Assembly (NCBI GenBank): GCA_903879715.1 | Contig: CAIRMR010000097.1 | Coordinates: forward strand, 49,457 to 113,456 | Direction of reading: 5' to 3' | DNA: 64,000 nt | DNA from: an uncultured Bacteroidales bacterium | GTDB taxonomy: Bacteria; Bacteroidota; Bacteroidia; Bacteroidales; UBA4417 | Shown here: positions 9,801-16,612 of the stretch, piece after piece | Layout: each line of letters starts with the position of its first letter | Numbering within the stretch: position 1 is the first letter of the stretch | Program-made: the position numbers and the translations under genes | Notes under the pieces: generated by a model | The model's input: the letters and a program-made list of their open reading frames with translations, nothing else | The model's database searches: none | Told to the model about the DNA's origin: nothing

Positions 9801-10022
9801 AGAATCCTTAACAGAACTTATATCTTCCAGATCCATGGTACTGTTCTGCCAAAGAATCTGAATGTACAGGGATCCAAACTGAAAAAATACAAGAAATCTG
9901 AAGATTTCAATAAGGCCGCAACCGGGTGGTACTTCAATCCGGAGGATAAAAATGGAATAATTTTCATTAAAACTGCAAAATTGCCGACAGATAAAGAGGT
10001 GTCAGTCAAATTGAATTATTAA
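6867..10022 (+). CDS. Secreted multidomain GH31 glycoside hydrolase
   Basis: A 1051-residue exported alpha-glycosidase of family GH31. The frame is open to a TTG at 6861, but ATG at 6867 (or the adjacent ATG at 6870) starts a clear signal peptide ending near LHAQ. Residues about 25-220 form a jelly-roll/choice-of-anchor-like domain (FWKEDFSSGKLPEGW ... WMVDDIELSEAL), followed by a beta-sandwich of about 110 residues. The GH31 N-terminal sandwich and (beta/alpha)8 barrel come next, and a DUF5110-like C-terminal sandwich (PLFVKAGSIIPMY...LDVYPGPGANFEMFEDEG) ends the protein. Asp659 in CKIDVAW is the likely nucleophile and Asp710 in WTGDQKGSW the likely acid/base. The extra N-terminal modules make it longer than ordinary GH31 enzymes. 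Substrate not predictable. Confidence 0.9.
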   Translation: MMNKLILFIVMLFLSVQLHAQDSQKLADKVFWKEDFSSGKLPEGWINKALNDSSILWDCTNQPFPGSYGRDQQAPPVASKSGGFHMQYAAGARVEKAYRKWEKAGIWPDAYFQTSAIDCSKKGSVVLKFQQNFMWNDWGKLRKDGGLFVGVSSNGVDWKEYEVRNGIASEADCSNPMNVELNITSVAAFQPKVFLRFQWRGIYAWYWMVDDIELSEALDVDLSASALVSHPQSGNSFSNTDVFKFNVVNLSSGAIKKPFDCFLIIDNRPSIKVTVPFSDKKNLKIVDTVVVAFPAADLTDYGIHKIRFYTSLPEDNRKQNDTLSMELYSKAFELGSVTGFNNSGSKFTFDCNHAKVQVDFSRDDIFRIQMSYNGEFTNPAGTDIVINPPKENVNVKFTDMGGYYLMSTSKVSLRAYLHPLRFAMYKPENKTLVWEEKKGLTYGKETVQYLARGTNEYFYGGGMQNGRFSHRDKTILMRIDWNWEDGGAPNPAPFYMSTNDYGALRNTYAPGEYTFTDTLRLQHSEARFDCYYFAGESLKDILNAYTDITGKPFLPPRWALGMGDANCYNRGATKGKNTTGYNGTTPDVIHLIADKYIENDMPRGWILPNDGYGCGYTKLDSVVKELSKRGFRTGLWTENGVEKIAREVGEYGSRLCKIDVAWVGEGYKFAIDGCKAAYNGIENSSDARGFLWSVCGWAGSQRNTVMWTGDQKGSWDYIRWHIPTVIGSGLSAQNCATGDIDGIFGGSDKTFTRDLQWKCFTPVLMSMSGWAPKDKQPYVYGEPYTSINRKYLDLKLRLTPYMYTLCNEAYETGTPAVRALVLEYPNDTVALGTTTQYEFLLGKNFLVAPVYSDTNVRDNIYLPEGKWFDFWDGTVYSGNTTLNGYSAPLDKLPLFVKAGSIIPMYQQMKYDNERPADTITLDVYPGPGANFEMFEDEGSNRDYRQGKFSKTRFIALSDGDGTKIKELSISTAKGGFIGRILNRTYIFQIHGTVLPKNLNVQGSKLKKYKKSEDFNKAATGWYFNPEDKNGIIFIKTAKLPTDKEVSVKLNY

Positions 10023-10056
10023 TGAATATTGACCTGGCTTTAAATTCAATTATTTA

Positions 10057-10379
10057 GAGTTTGCTGAAAAACATTTATCACACATGAAATCAGCAGAATA
10101 GCATTTTCTATTTATGAATCAAATGCAAGGCAAACGCGCATTATATGTCAAAATCCGTGCAGTAGAGATTTCGGTGCGCTGCACCTTTTGTTTTTATTTT
10201 ATACTTTTATTTTAATTATTTCTGTGCTCTGCCCCTTCATTTATTGCAATAAAGGAATTCAAATGAAGCCACAGAGTGACGTAAAAATTGTGGTCAGGGA
10301 CAAAGGAGCAGTAATTTAAGGTGCAAAGCACCGGAATATAAAGCCAATCAAAGTATGGTGTGAGTTTTTCAGCAGACTC
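10057..10379. mobile_element. MITE-like element with 16-bp TIRs and 6-bp TSD
   Basis: Imperfect terminal inverted repeats GAGTTTGCTGAAAAAC (10057-10072) and the reverse complement of GAGTCTGCTGAAAAAC (10364-10379) match at 15 of 16 positions. The element is flanked on both sides by a perfect direct repeat TATTTA (10051-10056 and 10380-10385), a target-site duplication. The 323-bp interior has no transposase ORF. It contains two small hairpins, GGTGC-GCT-GCACC near 10176-10188 and GGTGC-AAA-GCACC near 10320-10332, that face each other. It fills the 450-bp spacer between the convergent GH31 and cysC genes. It must have been mobilised in trans; the parent IS is not in this window. Confidence 0.8.
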
Positions 10380-10471
10380 TATTTAAAGCGGAAATTCTGT
10401 CATCGAAGGAATCGGTATTAATATGTTCCTTTGCGAACTAAAAAAGCCAAGTGAATTAAGCTGATAATATT

Positions 10472-10999
10472 CTAATTCATTATTAAATCCAGGCATTTCT
10501 GCGAAGCTTCATCAATACTGATTTCATCTGTATTAATTGAATTTTCGAAACTGACCGGCTCCTCAAAAGGCGAACTGATTCCTGTGAAATCAGTGAGGTT
10601 ATGCATTTTTGCTTTTAAATAGTGACCTTTTACGTCTCTTTTGATGCATGTTTCCAATGAGGCCTGGATAAAGACCAAACTCAAATTCATACCGCTGTTT
10701 ATCTTTTCTACAAGTTCTCTTAATTCCCTGGTTGGAGTAACAAAAGAACAAACCACCCAATAATCCTGCTTTGCCAGTATTTTAGCCAATTCTGAAACTC
10801 TCCTGATGTTTTCATGCCTATCATCCAGGGAGTAACCTAAATCGCTGTTAATCCCGTTGCGAAGGTCATCGCCGTCGAGAATAATAACAGATTTACCTCT
10901 GTTTTTTAATACTTCGGCAACAGAACCCGAAAGTGTGGTTTTCCCGGAACAGGGGCGTCCGTATAGCCATATTATTTTTCCGGCAGAAATTTGTGTCAT
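10472..10999 (-). CDS. cysC: Adenylyl-sulfate kinase (APS kinase)
   Basis: ATP-dependent phosphorylation of APS to PAPS. The protein is 175 residues from the ATG at 10999. The frame is open to a TTG at 11029, but that codon lies inside a -7 promoter box, so the later start is chosen. Visible motifs are the P-loop GRPCSGKTT, the APS-binding DGDDLRNGINSDLGYSLDDRHENIRR, and the lid region (RDVKGHYLKAKMHNLTDFTGISSPFEEP). There is no cysD/cysN sulfurylase, PAPS reductase or sulfotransferase nearby, so whether it serves assimilation or sulfation of a surface molecule is open. It faces the GH31 gene and is divergent from the GH35 gene. Confidence 0.93.
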   Translation of the reverse strand: MTQISAGKIIWLYGRPCSGKTTLSGSVAEVLKNRGKSVIILDGDDLRNGINSDLGYSLDDRHENIRRVSELAKILAKQDYWVVCSFVTPTRELRELVEKINSGMNLSLVFIQASLETCIKRDVKGHYLKAKMHNLTDFTGISSPFEEPVSFENSINTDEISIDEASQKCLDLIMN

Positions 11000-11026
11000 A
11001 AAGTATTTAAATAGTTTCTTTCCCTG

Positions 11027-11034
11027 CAAAAATA
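11027..11034 (-). promoter_or_regulatory. -7 box of cysC
   Basis: TATTTTTG on the minus strand is a perfect TAnnTTTG box, 27 nt upstream of the chosen ATG at 10999. It overlaps the alternative TTG at 11029 and so argues against that start. Confidence 0.55.
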
Positions 11035-11065
11035 GTGAAATCGTGCTGATAATTCAATCCTCCTT

Positions 11066-11100
11066 TTTGTTAACGGTTCATTGGATATCTTTTATCTTTA
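11066..11100 (+). promoter_or_regulatory. Candidate promoter of the GH35 gene
   Basis: A TTTG at 11066-11069 and TATCTTTA at 11093-11100 approximate the Bacteroidetes -33/-7 pair, one mismatch from TAnnTTTG. The ATG is 24 nt further on. Confidence 0.4.
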
Positions 11101-11124
11101 CGACAAATTTTATAAGTAAAACCT

Positions 11125-12984
11125 ATGAAGAAAGGGATCATTCTCGTTTTTCTGATTACCAGCATTCTTTCATTTGCAGATGCCCAGCCCAAACATGCTT
11201 TTGCTATCAATGAAGGCGAATTTTTGTATGATGGCAAGCCATTTAAGATATATAGCGGAGAAATGCATTATGCGCGTATTCCTCATGAATACTGGAGGCA
11301 TCGCCTTCAAATGATCAAAGCCATGGGTTTAAATTCGGTTGCCACCTATGTTTTCTGGAACTTTCACGAAACAGCGCCAGGAGTATGGGATTTTACCAGT
11401 GGTGACCGCAATATCCGTGAATTTATTAAACTTGCCGGTGAAGAAGGACTGATGGTGATACTTCGTCCAGGTCCATACGCGTGCGCAGAATGGGAATTTG
11501 GCGGTTATCCGTGGTGGCTGCAAAAGAACAAGGATTTAGTTATCCGAACTAATAATAAACCATTTCTTGATTCGTGCAATGTGTACATAACAAAGTTTAT
11601 TCAACAAGTTAAAGATCTGCAGGTGACAGAAGGCGGACCGGTGATCATGATACAGGCTGAAAATGAATTCGGGTCGTATGTGGCACAACGAAAAGGTATT
11701 CCGCTGGCAGAGCATAAAAAATACAGCCATGCTATCAAAGACCAGCTTATTGAAGCCGGTGTTGAAGTTCCTTTGTTTACTTCAGATGGAAGCTGGTTAT
11801 TCGAAGGCGGAACTATCGAAGGCGCCATGCCGACTGCCAATGGTGAGGATGATATTGATAAACTGAAGAAAGTTGTAAATCAATACAATGGTAACAAAGG
11901 TCCTTATATGGTGGCTGAATTTTACCCCGGATGGCTCGATCATTGGGTTGAACCATTTGAGAAGGTTTCAATCGAAACGGTTGTAACCCAGATGAAAAAA
12001 TACCTTGAAAACGGTGTGTCATTTAATTTTTATATGGTACATGGCGGAACAAATTTCGGATTTACCAGCGGCGCCAATTATGATAAAAATCATGATATAC
12101 AGCCGGATATAACCAGTTACGATTACGATGCTCCGATCAGCGAAGCAGGCTGGGCAACCCAAAAATATATGGCTATCCGTGAAGAACTTAAGAAGCATGT
12201 TGGTTATTCCGTTCCTGAAATTCCCGCAGCTTACCCGGTAATTGCTATTCCTTCTATCAAATTATCAAAAGCATTTGATATTGCTTCTCTTAAAGATAAA
12301 ATCAAACCGGTTATTAATGATAAACCATTGACTTTCGAAGAGCTTAAACAGGGACATGGATATGTTTTGTACAGCAAAAAGTTTCAGCAACCTATAAGTG
12401 GTAAACTCGAAATTAATGGACTGCGGGATTTTGCGACCGTATATGTAAATGGTGTGAAAATCGGTGAATTGAACCGCTATTTTAATAGCTATTCTGTAGG
12501 TATCGATGTTCCGTTTAATGGAACACTCGAAATCCTGGTCGAAAATATGGGACGTATTAATTACGGCTCAGAGATCATTCATAACCTGAAAGGTATTATA
12601 AGTCCTGTCGTTATTAATGGGGTTGAGATTGTGGGTAACTGGCAGATGTACGGATTCCCGCTTGATAAAAAACCGGATCTGGGCGAGTTCACTGATAAAA
12701 ACATAAAAGGCCGGCCTGCATTTTATTCCGGAAGTTTTACACTCAATAAAACCGGTGATACATTCCTTGATATGCGTAATTGGGGTAAAGGCATTGTGTT
12801 TATTAACGGGCATAACCTGGGCAGGTATTGGAATCTAGGTCCGCAGCAAACCTTATTTGTCCCGGGAGTTTGGCTGAAAACCGGCAAGAATGAAATTGTT
12901 ATTTTCGAACAACTGAATGATGAAATTCAATTGGAGGTAAGCTGTATTTCCACGCCTATACTCGATGAGTTGAAAAGTAAGTAA
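11125..12984 (+). CDS. Exported GH35 beta-galactosidase
   Basis: A 619-residue family GH35 enzyme that removes terminal beta-galactosyl residues. A signal peptide of about 20 residues ends at FADA. The barrel begins with GKPFKIYSGEMHYARIPHEYW and the GH35 signature (LRPGPYACAEWEFGGYPWWL, residues 113-132). Glu181 in QAENEFGSY is the predicted acid/base and Glu265 in YMVAEFYPGW the nucleophile. Two C-terminal jelly-roll domains follow, with the typical late motif INGHNLGRYWNLGPQQTLFVPGVWL. Length is normal for bacterial GH35. It forms a single-gene unit with its own terminator at 13017-13047. Together with the GH31 enzyme 1.1 kb upstream it suggests extracytoplasmic glycan degradation; no SusC/SusD pair is present. 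Confidence 0.95.
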   Translation: MKKGIILVFLITSILSFADAQPKHAFAINEGEFLYDGKPFKIYSGEMHYARIPHEYWRHRLQMIKAMGLNSVATYVFWNFHETAPGVWDFTSGDRNIREFIKLAGEEGLMVILRPGPYACAEWEFGGYPWWLQKNKDLVIRTNNKPFLDSCNVYITKFIQQVKDLQVTEGGPVIMIQAENEFGSYVAQRKGIPLAEHKKYSHAIKDQLIEAGVEVPLFTSDGSWLFEGGTIEGAMPTANGEDDIDKLKKVVNQYNGNKGPYMVAEFYPGWLDHWVEPFEKVSIETVVTQMKKYLENGVSFNFYMVHGGTNFGFTSGANYDKNHDIQPDITSYDYDAPISEAGWATQKYMAIREELKKHVGYSVPEIPAAYPVIAIPSIKLSKAFDIASLKDKIKPVINDKPLTFEELKQGHGYVLYSKKFQQPISGKLEINGLRDFATVYVNGVKIGELNRYFNSYSVGIDVPFNGTLEILVENMGRINYGSEIIHNLKGIISPVVINGVEIVGNWQMYGFPLDKKPDLGEFTDKNIKGRPAFYSGSFTLNKTGDTFLDMRNWGKGIVFINGHNLGRYWNLGPQQTLFVPGVWLKTGKNEIVIFEQLNDEIQLEVSCISTPILDELKSK

Positions 12985-13016
12985 TCCGATATTTGAATTG
13001 TATTTTGATAAAAGAG

Positions 13017-13047
13017 TAGAGGCTGCCAAAATCTGGCAGCCTCTTTT
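13017..13047 (+). terminator. Rho-independent terminator of the GH35 gene
   Basis: GGCTGCCA and TGGCAGCC form a perfect 8-bp stem around AAATC, extended by A/G-C/T pairs at the base and followed by CTTTTAG. It lies about 35 bp after the stop codon. The T-run suits plus-strand transcription. Confidence 0.85.
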
Positions 13048-13110
13048 AGTTCAGAATGTGGCAGTAACACTTTTAGTTTACACCAAGTTTATATTAAATT
13101 TATTTGTGGA

Positions 13111-13914
13111 TTATTCACCTAAGTATTCTGATTCAGGATTACTTTGAGCAGCGTATTTGTTTACATCGAATTTGAGATTTGTGTATTCATCTACAGGAAG
13201 TTCAAATATTTCGGTTGAGGTTACTTTATTGCTGTCAGCGAATTTTGAAACATCGAATTTCAGGTAATTATATTCATTTACAGGTAGATCAATTGCATTG
13301 AAATCAGTTAATTCAGTGCTTCCTGCATATTTCATTACATCAAATTTCAGTTTTATTGTTTCGTTGACGGGCATTTCAATTTCATCCGTGGAAGACAGAT
13401 TTTCATTGTATTTAGTTACATCAAATTTCAAGGCTGAATATTCGTTTTCGGGTAATTCGATTTCATCTGCATCAGTCAGTTCCGTGTTTTCTGCAAATTT
13501 AGTTACATCAAACTTTAAGTTTGCAAATTCGTTTACAGGTAATTCAATAGCATCCGGGGCAGTCAGCTCAGTGTTTTCAGAATATTCAGTTACATCAAAT
13601 TTGAGGTAATCGAAGGATTCTTCAGTTGTTACTTCCGATGCCATCTCATTGTTTTCCGAATAGTCGGCAACATTAAATTTAAGGTTACTGAAGTCATCAA
13701 CCAGTTTTACACCAGGTTTAATGTCAGTGTATATTTTGTTACTTCCTGAAAGCTCATCTGCCGGAGCAGTATAAACAAGGTTAGATGGTATGTAATACGT
13801 ATTGCTGGCCGAAGATGAATTGTTGCTTTCAGTATTGCTGCGTTTTGGTGCTTCTGCGAAGGTTAGAAGAAGACAAATTGCTGCGGTTCCCGATACTAAT
13901 ATTGATGTTTTCAT
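13111..13914 (-). CDS. Secreted acidic LKFDV-repeat protein
   Basis: A 267-residue exported protein of unknown function. The first 22 residues look like a signal peptide (MKTSILVSGT...LLTFAEA). After a Ser/Asn-rich linker, residues about 74-267 consist of seven imperfect repeats of 24-30 residues. The consensus is Y-x-x-L-K-F-D-V-x-K-Y-x-E-N-T-E-L-T-x, then an acidic stretch ending I-E-L-P-V-N-E. LKFDV is invariant in six copies and LKFNV in the first. The repeats are strongly acidic. No enzyme motif, cysteine pair or anchoring domain is visible. An alternating hydrophobic strand (LKFDV) in every repeat would suit a stacked beta structure, but that is speculation. Confidence 0.8.
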   Translation of the reverse strand: MKTSILVSGTAAICLLLTFAEAPKRSNTESNNSSSASNTYYIPSNLVYTAPADELSGSNKIYTDIKPGVKLVDDFSNLKFNVADYSENNEMASEVTTEESFDYLKFDVTEYSENTELTAPDAIELPVNEFANLKFDVTKFAENTELTDADEIELPENEYSALKFDVTKYNENLSSTDEIEMPVNETIKLKFDVMKYAGSTELTDFNAIDLPVNEYNYLKFDVSKFADSNKVTSTEIFELPVDEYTNLKFDVNKYAAQSNPESEYLGE

Positions 13915-14297
13915 GGCTTTTGATTTTTATGCTCTTTCGAGGTTTTTTGGTTTTTGGTTTATCATCTGGTTTTCGAACATATGACGGCGGTGGTTTGGAA
14001 ATGTTACACGCAAAAACGTTAAAGAAAGTTTAAAATCGGTTAATCAGGGATAAGTATCGGTGAACCATGCCGTTTTTTAGTTAAATATTTAAGAAAAAAT
14101 GTAACCATTCCTGATTGATTCTTAATCATTCAAACCTCTAATTCCAACAGCTGTTTTGTTGGGACTTTCAAAATACTGTTCCCCATTAAAGGCACTTTCA
14201 CGTTGGTTTTTATAGTAATTTTGGGGTTTCCCAATGATGTTGGGCTTCCCCACTTCAAACTTATACAATTGTAATCCATAAGTTTAAAAGTATCATT
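13915..14297. promoter_or_regulatory. Divergent intergenic region with nested hairpin
   Basis: A 383-bp spacer between the divergent repeat-protein and isochorismatase-like genes holds no ORF I can support. At 14223-14251 it can form an imperfect hairpin: GGGG/CCCC outer pairs, a ttt/ctt internal loop, and CCCAA/TTGGG around TGATG. A second small stem, CCAACA/TGTTGG, lies near 14145-14163. Their role is unknown. They precede the plus-strand gene and lack a U-run, so they are not obvious terminators. Confidence 0.35.
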
Positions 14298-14891
14298 ATG
14301 AAAAAGTTACTTCTAATACTAGGTATGATGATTCCGATACTATCAAATGCTCAAAATGAAGCGCCTAAAACAGCGCTTCTCATAATAGATATCCAGAATT
14401 TCTACTTTGCCGGCGGATCGTCGGAACTGGTGAACCCTGTTCCGGCAAGTCTGAACGCACAGAAGCTCTTGCTCAATTTCCGGAAAACAGATCAACTTGT
14501 AATTCATGTTAAGCATGGTGATGGAAATGGTGCTGAAATACATTCGACTGTTGCTCCTTTGCCCGGCGAGAAAATAATTGTAAAGAAGGATGTGAATAGT
14601 TTTCTGAATACCGATTTACTGGATTATCTTAATAAGAACGGCATCTGTAAGCTGGTGATTTGCGGCATGCAGACAAATATGTGTTTGGAAGCAGTAACCC
14701 GAGCAGCCTCGGACTATGGTTTTGAATGCACTGTGATTCACGATGCCTGTGCAGCTAAGAACCAGGCTTTTAATGAAAAAACCGTAGAGGCTGAAGATGT
14801 TCATCTTGCAACTCTAGCAACTCTTAAAGCTTATGCTAAGGTGATAAGTACTGAAGAATACCTGGATATGAAAAAGGGAAATGGAAAATAG
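14298..14891 (+). CDS. Exported isochorismatase-type cysteine hydrolase
   Basis: A 197-residue member of the isochorismatase-like hydrolase superfamily, preceded by a signal peptide (MKKLLLILGMMIPILSNAQ), which is uncommon in the family. The catalytic triad is visible: Asp31 in LLIIDIQNFYF, Lys96/97 in IIVKKDVNSF and Cys129 in ICGMQTNMCLEAV. The GM-x-T-N-x-C motif is typical of nicotinamidase/isochorismatase relatives. The substrate cannot be assigned, and a periplasmic amidase acting on nicotinamide-like compounds is only a guess. The last codons merge into the A-rich spacer repeat (AAAATAGAAAATAG). Confidence 0.88.
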   Translation: MKKLLLILGMMIPILSNAQNEAPKTALLIIDIQNFYFAGGSSELVNPVPASLNAQKLLLNFRKTDQLVIHVKHGDGNGAEIHSTVAPLPGEKIIVKKDVNSFLNTDLLDYLNKNGICKLVICGMQTNMCLEAVTRAASDYGFECTVIHDACAAKNQAFNEKTVEAEDVHLATLATLKAYAKVISTEEYLDMKKGNGK

Positions 14892-15037
14892 AAAATAGAA
14901 AATAGAAAATGGTTGCCTATCACTCAGCCATGAACATTAAACTTTGAACTTATTTCCCAATTACAATTTACTATTTCCCATTTACCAATAACGATTAACC
15001 ATTTTCCATTAACCATTAACTATTTTCCACACACCCA
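14880..15037. repeat. Word-like short-repeat spacer
   Basis: The spacer starts with AAAATAGAAAATAGAAAATGG, overlapping the end of the upstream gene. It then repeats words such as TTTCCCATTTACC and ATTAACCATTTTCC up to the next start codon. Similar wording recurs at 23690-23795 and 54130-54172. Confidence 0.5.
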
Positions 15038-15265
15038 ATGCAACCCGATTCCCAATTACTCCTTGACCTCGTTAAAATGCAGATGCCTTTCGGTAAATAC
15101 AAAGGCCGGATATTGTGCAATCTCCCGGTTTCGTACCTTGAGTGGTTTAACGCAAAAGGATTTCCTGATGGTAAACTTGGCATGTTGCTTCGGACGATCT
15201 ATGAAATTAAGCTTAACGGACTCGAATATCTGCTTGATCCAATAAAGAAAATGTGCCAGCCCTAA
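15038..15265 (+). CDS. DUF3820 family protein
   Basis: A 75-residue cytoplasmic protein matching DUF3820: the core MPFGKYKGRILCNLPVSYL (about residues 16-34), then WFNAKGFPDGKLGMLL and NGLEYLLDPIKK. The family is widespread in bacteria, sometimes annotated as a quorum-sensing-regulated virulence factor because of one Pseudomonas relative, without known biochemistry. Its stop overlaps the next start (TAATG), so the two genes are translationally coupled. Confidence 0.85.
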   Translation: MQPDSQLLLDLVKMQMPFGKYKGRILCNLPVSYLEWFNAKGFPDGKLGMLLRTIYEIKLNGLEYLLDPIKKMCQP

Positions 15266-15741
15266 TGAAAGCATCTACCATCAGCACTTTAAAAAAAGAA
15301 CTCGCTACATTGCCTAACAGCGATGTGATAGATATCTGCATGCGCCTGGTGAAATACAAAAAGGAGAATAAGGAACTGTTGAGCTACCTGTTGTTCGATG
15401 CCAATAATGAACTGGAATATATCAGGAGCATTAAAGATGAAATCGACCTCCAATTCTCCGACATCAATCGCAGTCAGCTCTATTTTGCAAAAAAGAGCAT
15501 CCGGAAAATTTTAAAGATTACAACTAAATACATCCGGTATTCCGGGCACAAGCAAACGGAAGTGGAATTACTTATACACTTCTGTACAAAGCTTAAGCAT
15601 TCAGGGATTTCTGTAAAATCGAGTAATTCCTTAAGCAATCTCTATTTGAACCAGGTGAGGAAAATCCATATAGCTATCAGTGCTTTACACGAAGACCTGC
15701 AACACGATTATCTGGATGAAATAGCTGAATTACATCTTTAG
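15265..15741 (+). CDS. Conserved helical protein, possibly DUF6155-like
   Basis: A 158-residue soluble protein starting at the ATG that overlaps the preceding stop codon (TAATG). A GTG 12 bp upstream is in frame but less likely. It is rich in Lys, Leu and Ile and predicted all-helical. The N-terminus (STLKKELATLPNSDVIDICMRLVKYKKENKELLSYLLF) resembles the Bacteroidetes DUF6155 group, in which a helical repeat precedes an FxLN-type motif; this resemblance is weak. No catalytic or metal-binding motif is visible. The coupling to the DUF3820 gene is the best clue to its job. Confidence 0.7.
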   Translation: MKASTISTLKKELATLPNSDVIDICMRLVKYKKENKELLSYLLFDANNELEYIRSIKDEIDLQFSDINRSQLYFAKKSIRKILKITTKYIRYSGHKQTEVELLIHFCTKLKHSGISVKSSNSLSNLYLNQVRKIHIAISALHEDLQHDYLDEIAELHL

Positions 15742-15856
15742 AAAAATCGTTCATCATGTATTCAAATTTTAAAATTTTGAACAGTAAAAGTTGATTATCC
15801 GGTGACGGAGTAATACTTTATTATAGCTCAGGCTGCGGCATATTATTATTTTACCT

Positions 15857-15864
15857 TACTTTTG
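15857..15864 (+). promoter_or_regulatory. -7 box upstream of lipoprotein gene
   Basis: TACTTTTG is a perfect TAnnTTTG box. It leaves an untranslated leader of about 35-40 nt before the ATG at 15906. Confidence 0.45.
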
Positions 15865-15905
15865 TTATACCAGACAAATCAAAACAATATTTAATCCAGG
15901 ATATT

Positions 15906-16421
15906 ATGAGACTCAATCTTTTTCAGAAAATCTCAACAACAACAGGCCTTTTGGCAATAGTTGTTTTATTAGCCGGTTGTCCTTTTTCAAGCAGTGTTCC
16001 AATTGATGAAGGAACAGTGAAAATTTCCCCTGACCTGCTTGGTGAGTGGATTAGCCCTGCTGATAAAGAATCAGCAAATCCAACATATTTTATTATTACC
16101 AGAGATGACAAGTTTCGCGCTACAGCGAAAAAAATGGAGTATTCATCATCGGATAGTTCGTACAGTGAAACTGTTTACCACCTGACTTTTTCTGATGTTA
16201 ACGGCGAAACATTTATGAATGCGATGGAGGAGGAGGGTACAACCTACAGCTTGTTCAAATTTAAGTTTGATGAAAAAACAGGTGAAGCTTCTACCTCCGA
16301 GGTTACAGATTATATAAAAGAAACTTTCAGCACTTCGGCTGAATTAAAAGATTTTATTGCAAAGAATAAATCCAACAGCTATTTCTTTACCAATACCAGC
16401 GACACCTACGTACGCAAATAA
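15906..16421 (+). CDS. Hypothetical lipoprotein
   Basis: A 171-residue exported protein. A type II signal peptide ends in VVLLAGC, so Cys25 is the likely lipidation site, and PFSSS follows. The mature part contains LLGEWISPADKES, then alternating strands (YFIITRDDKFRATAKK, YHLTFSDVNGETFMNAM). This pattern resembles lipocalin-like small Bacteroidetes lipoproteins that begin with LxGxW, but I cannot name the family. It is monocistronic, has its own promoter box and is convergent with the PNP gene. Confidence 0.8.
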   Translation: MRLNLFQKISTTTGLLAIVVLLAGCPFSSSVPIDEGTVKISPDLLGEWISPADKESANPTYFIITRDDKFRATAKKMEYSSSDSSYSETVYHLTFSDVNGETFMNAMEEEGTTYSLFKFKFDEKTGEASTSEVTDYIKETFSTSAELKDFIAKNKSNSYFFTNTSDTYVRK

Positions 16422-16437
16422 AGGACAAGATTGGAAT

Positions 16438-16590
16438 AAGACCCAAGTCTCAAATTCCAAATTTCAAGACCCAAAAGGTTAATGGGATGTAATCCATGAG
16501 TTCAGGTTTAAATTCTTGGAATTTGATTCTTGGAATTTGATTCTTGGAATTTGAATCTTAAAATTTGGGACTTGGAATTTACATTAAGTT
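16438..16590. repeat. Inverted word-like repeats between convergent genes
   Basis: A block of CCCAAGTCTCAAATTCC-type words (16440-16475) is followed about 45 bp later by its reverse complement in several copies (TTGGAATTTGATTC, three times, 16517-16556, then AATTTGGGACTTGG). The two arms could pair into a long imperfect hairpin between the convergent lipoprotein and PNP genes. The same vocabulary occurs at 47937-48030 and 30765-30812. Confidence 0.5.
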
Positions 16591-16612
16591 TTTCCCTGTA
16601 TAGCTCTTTTCA

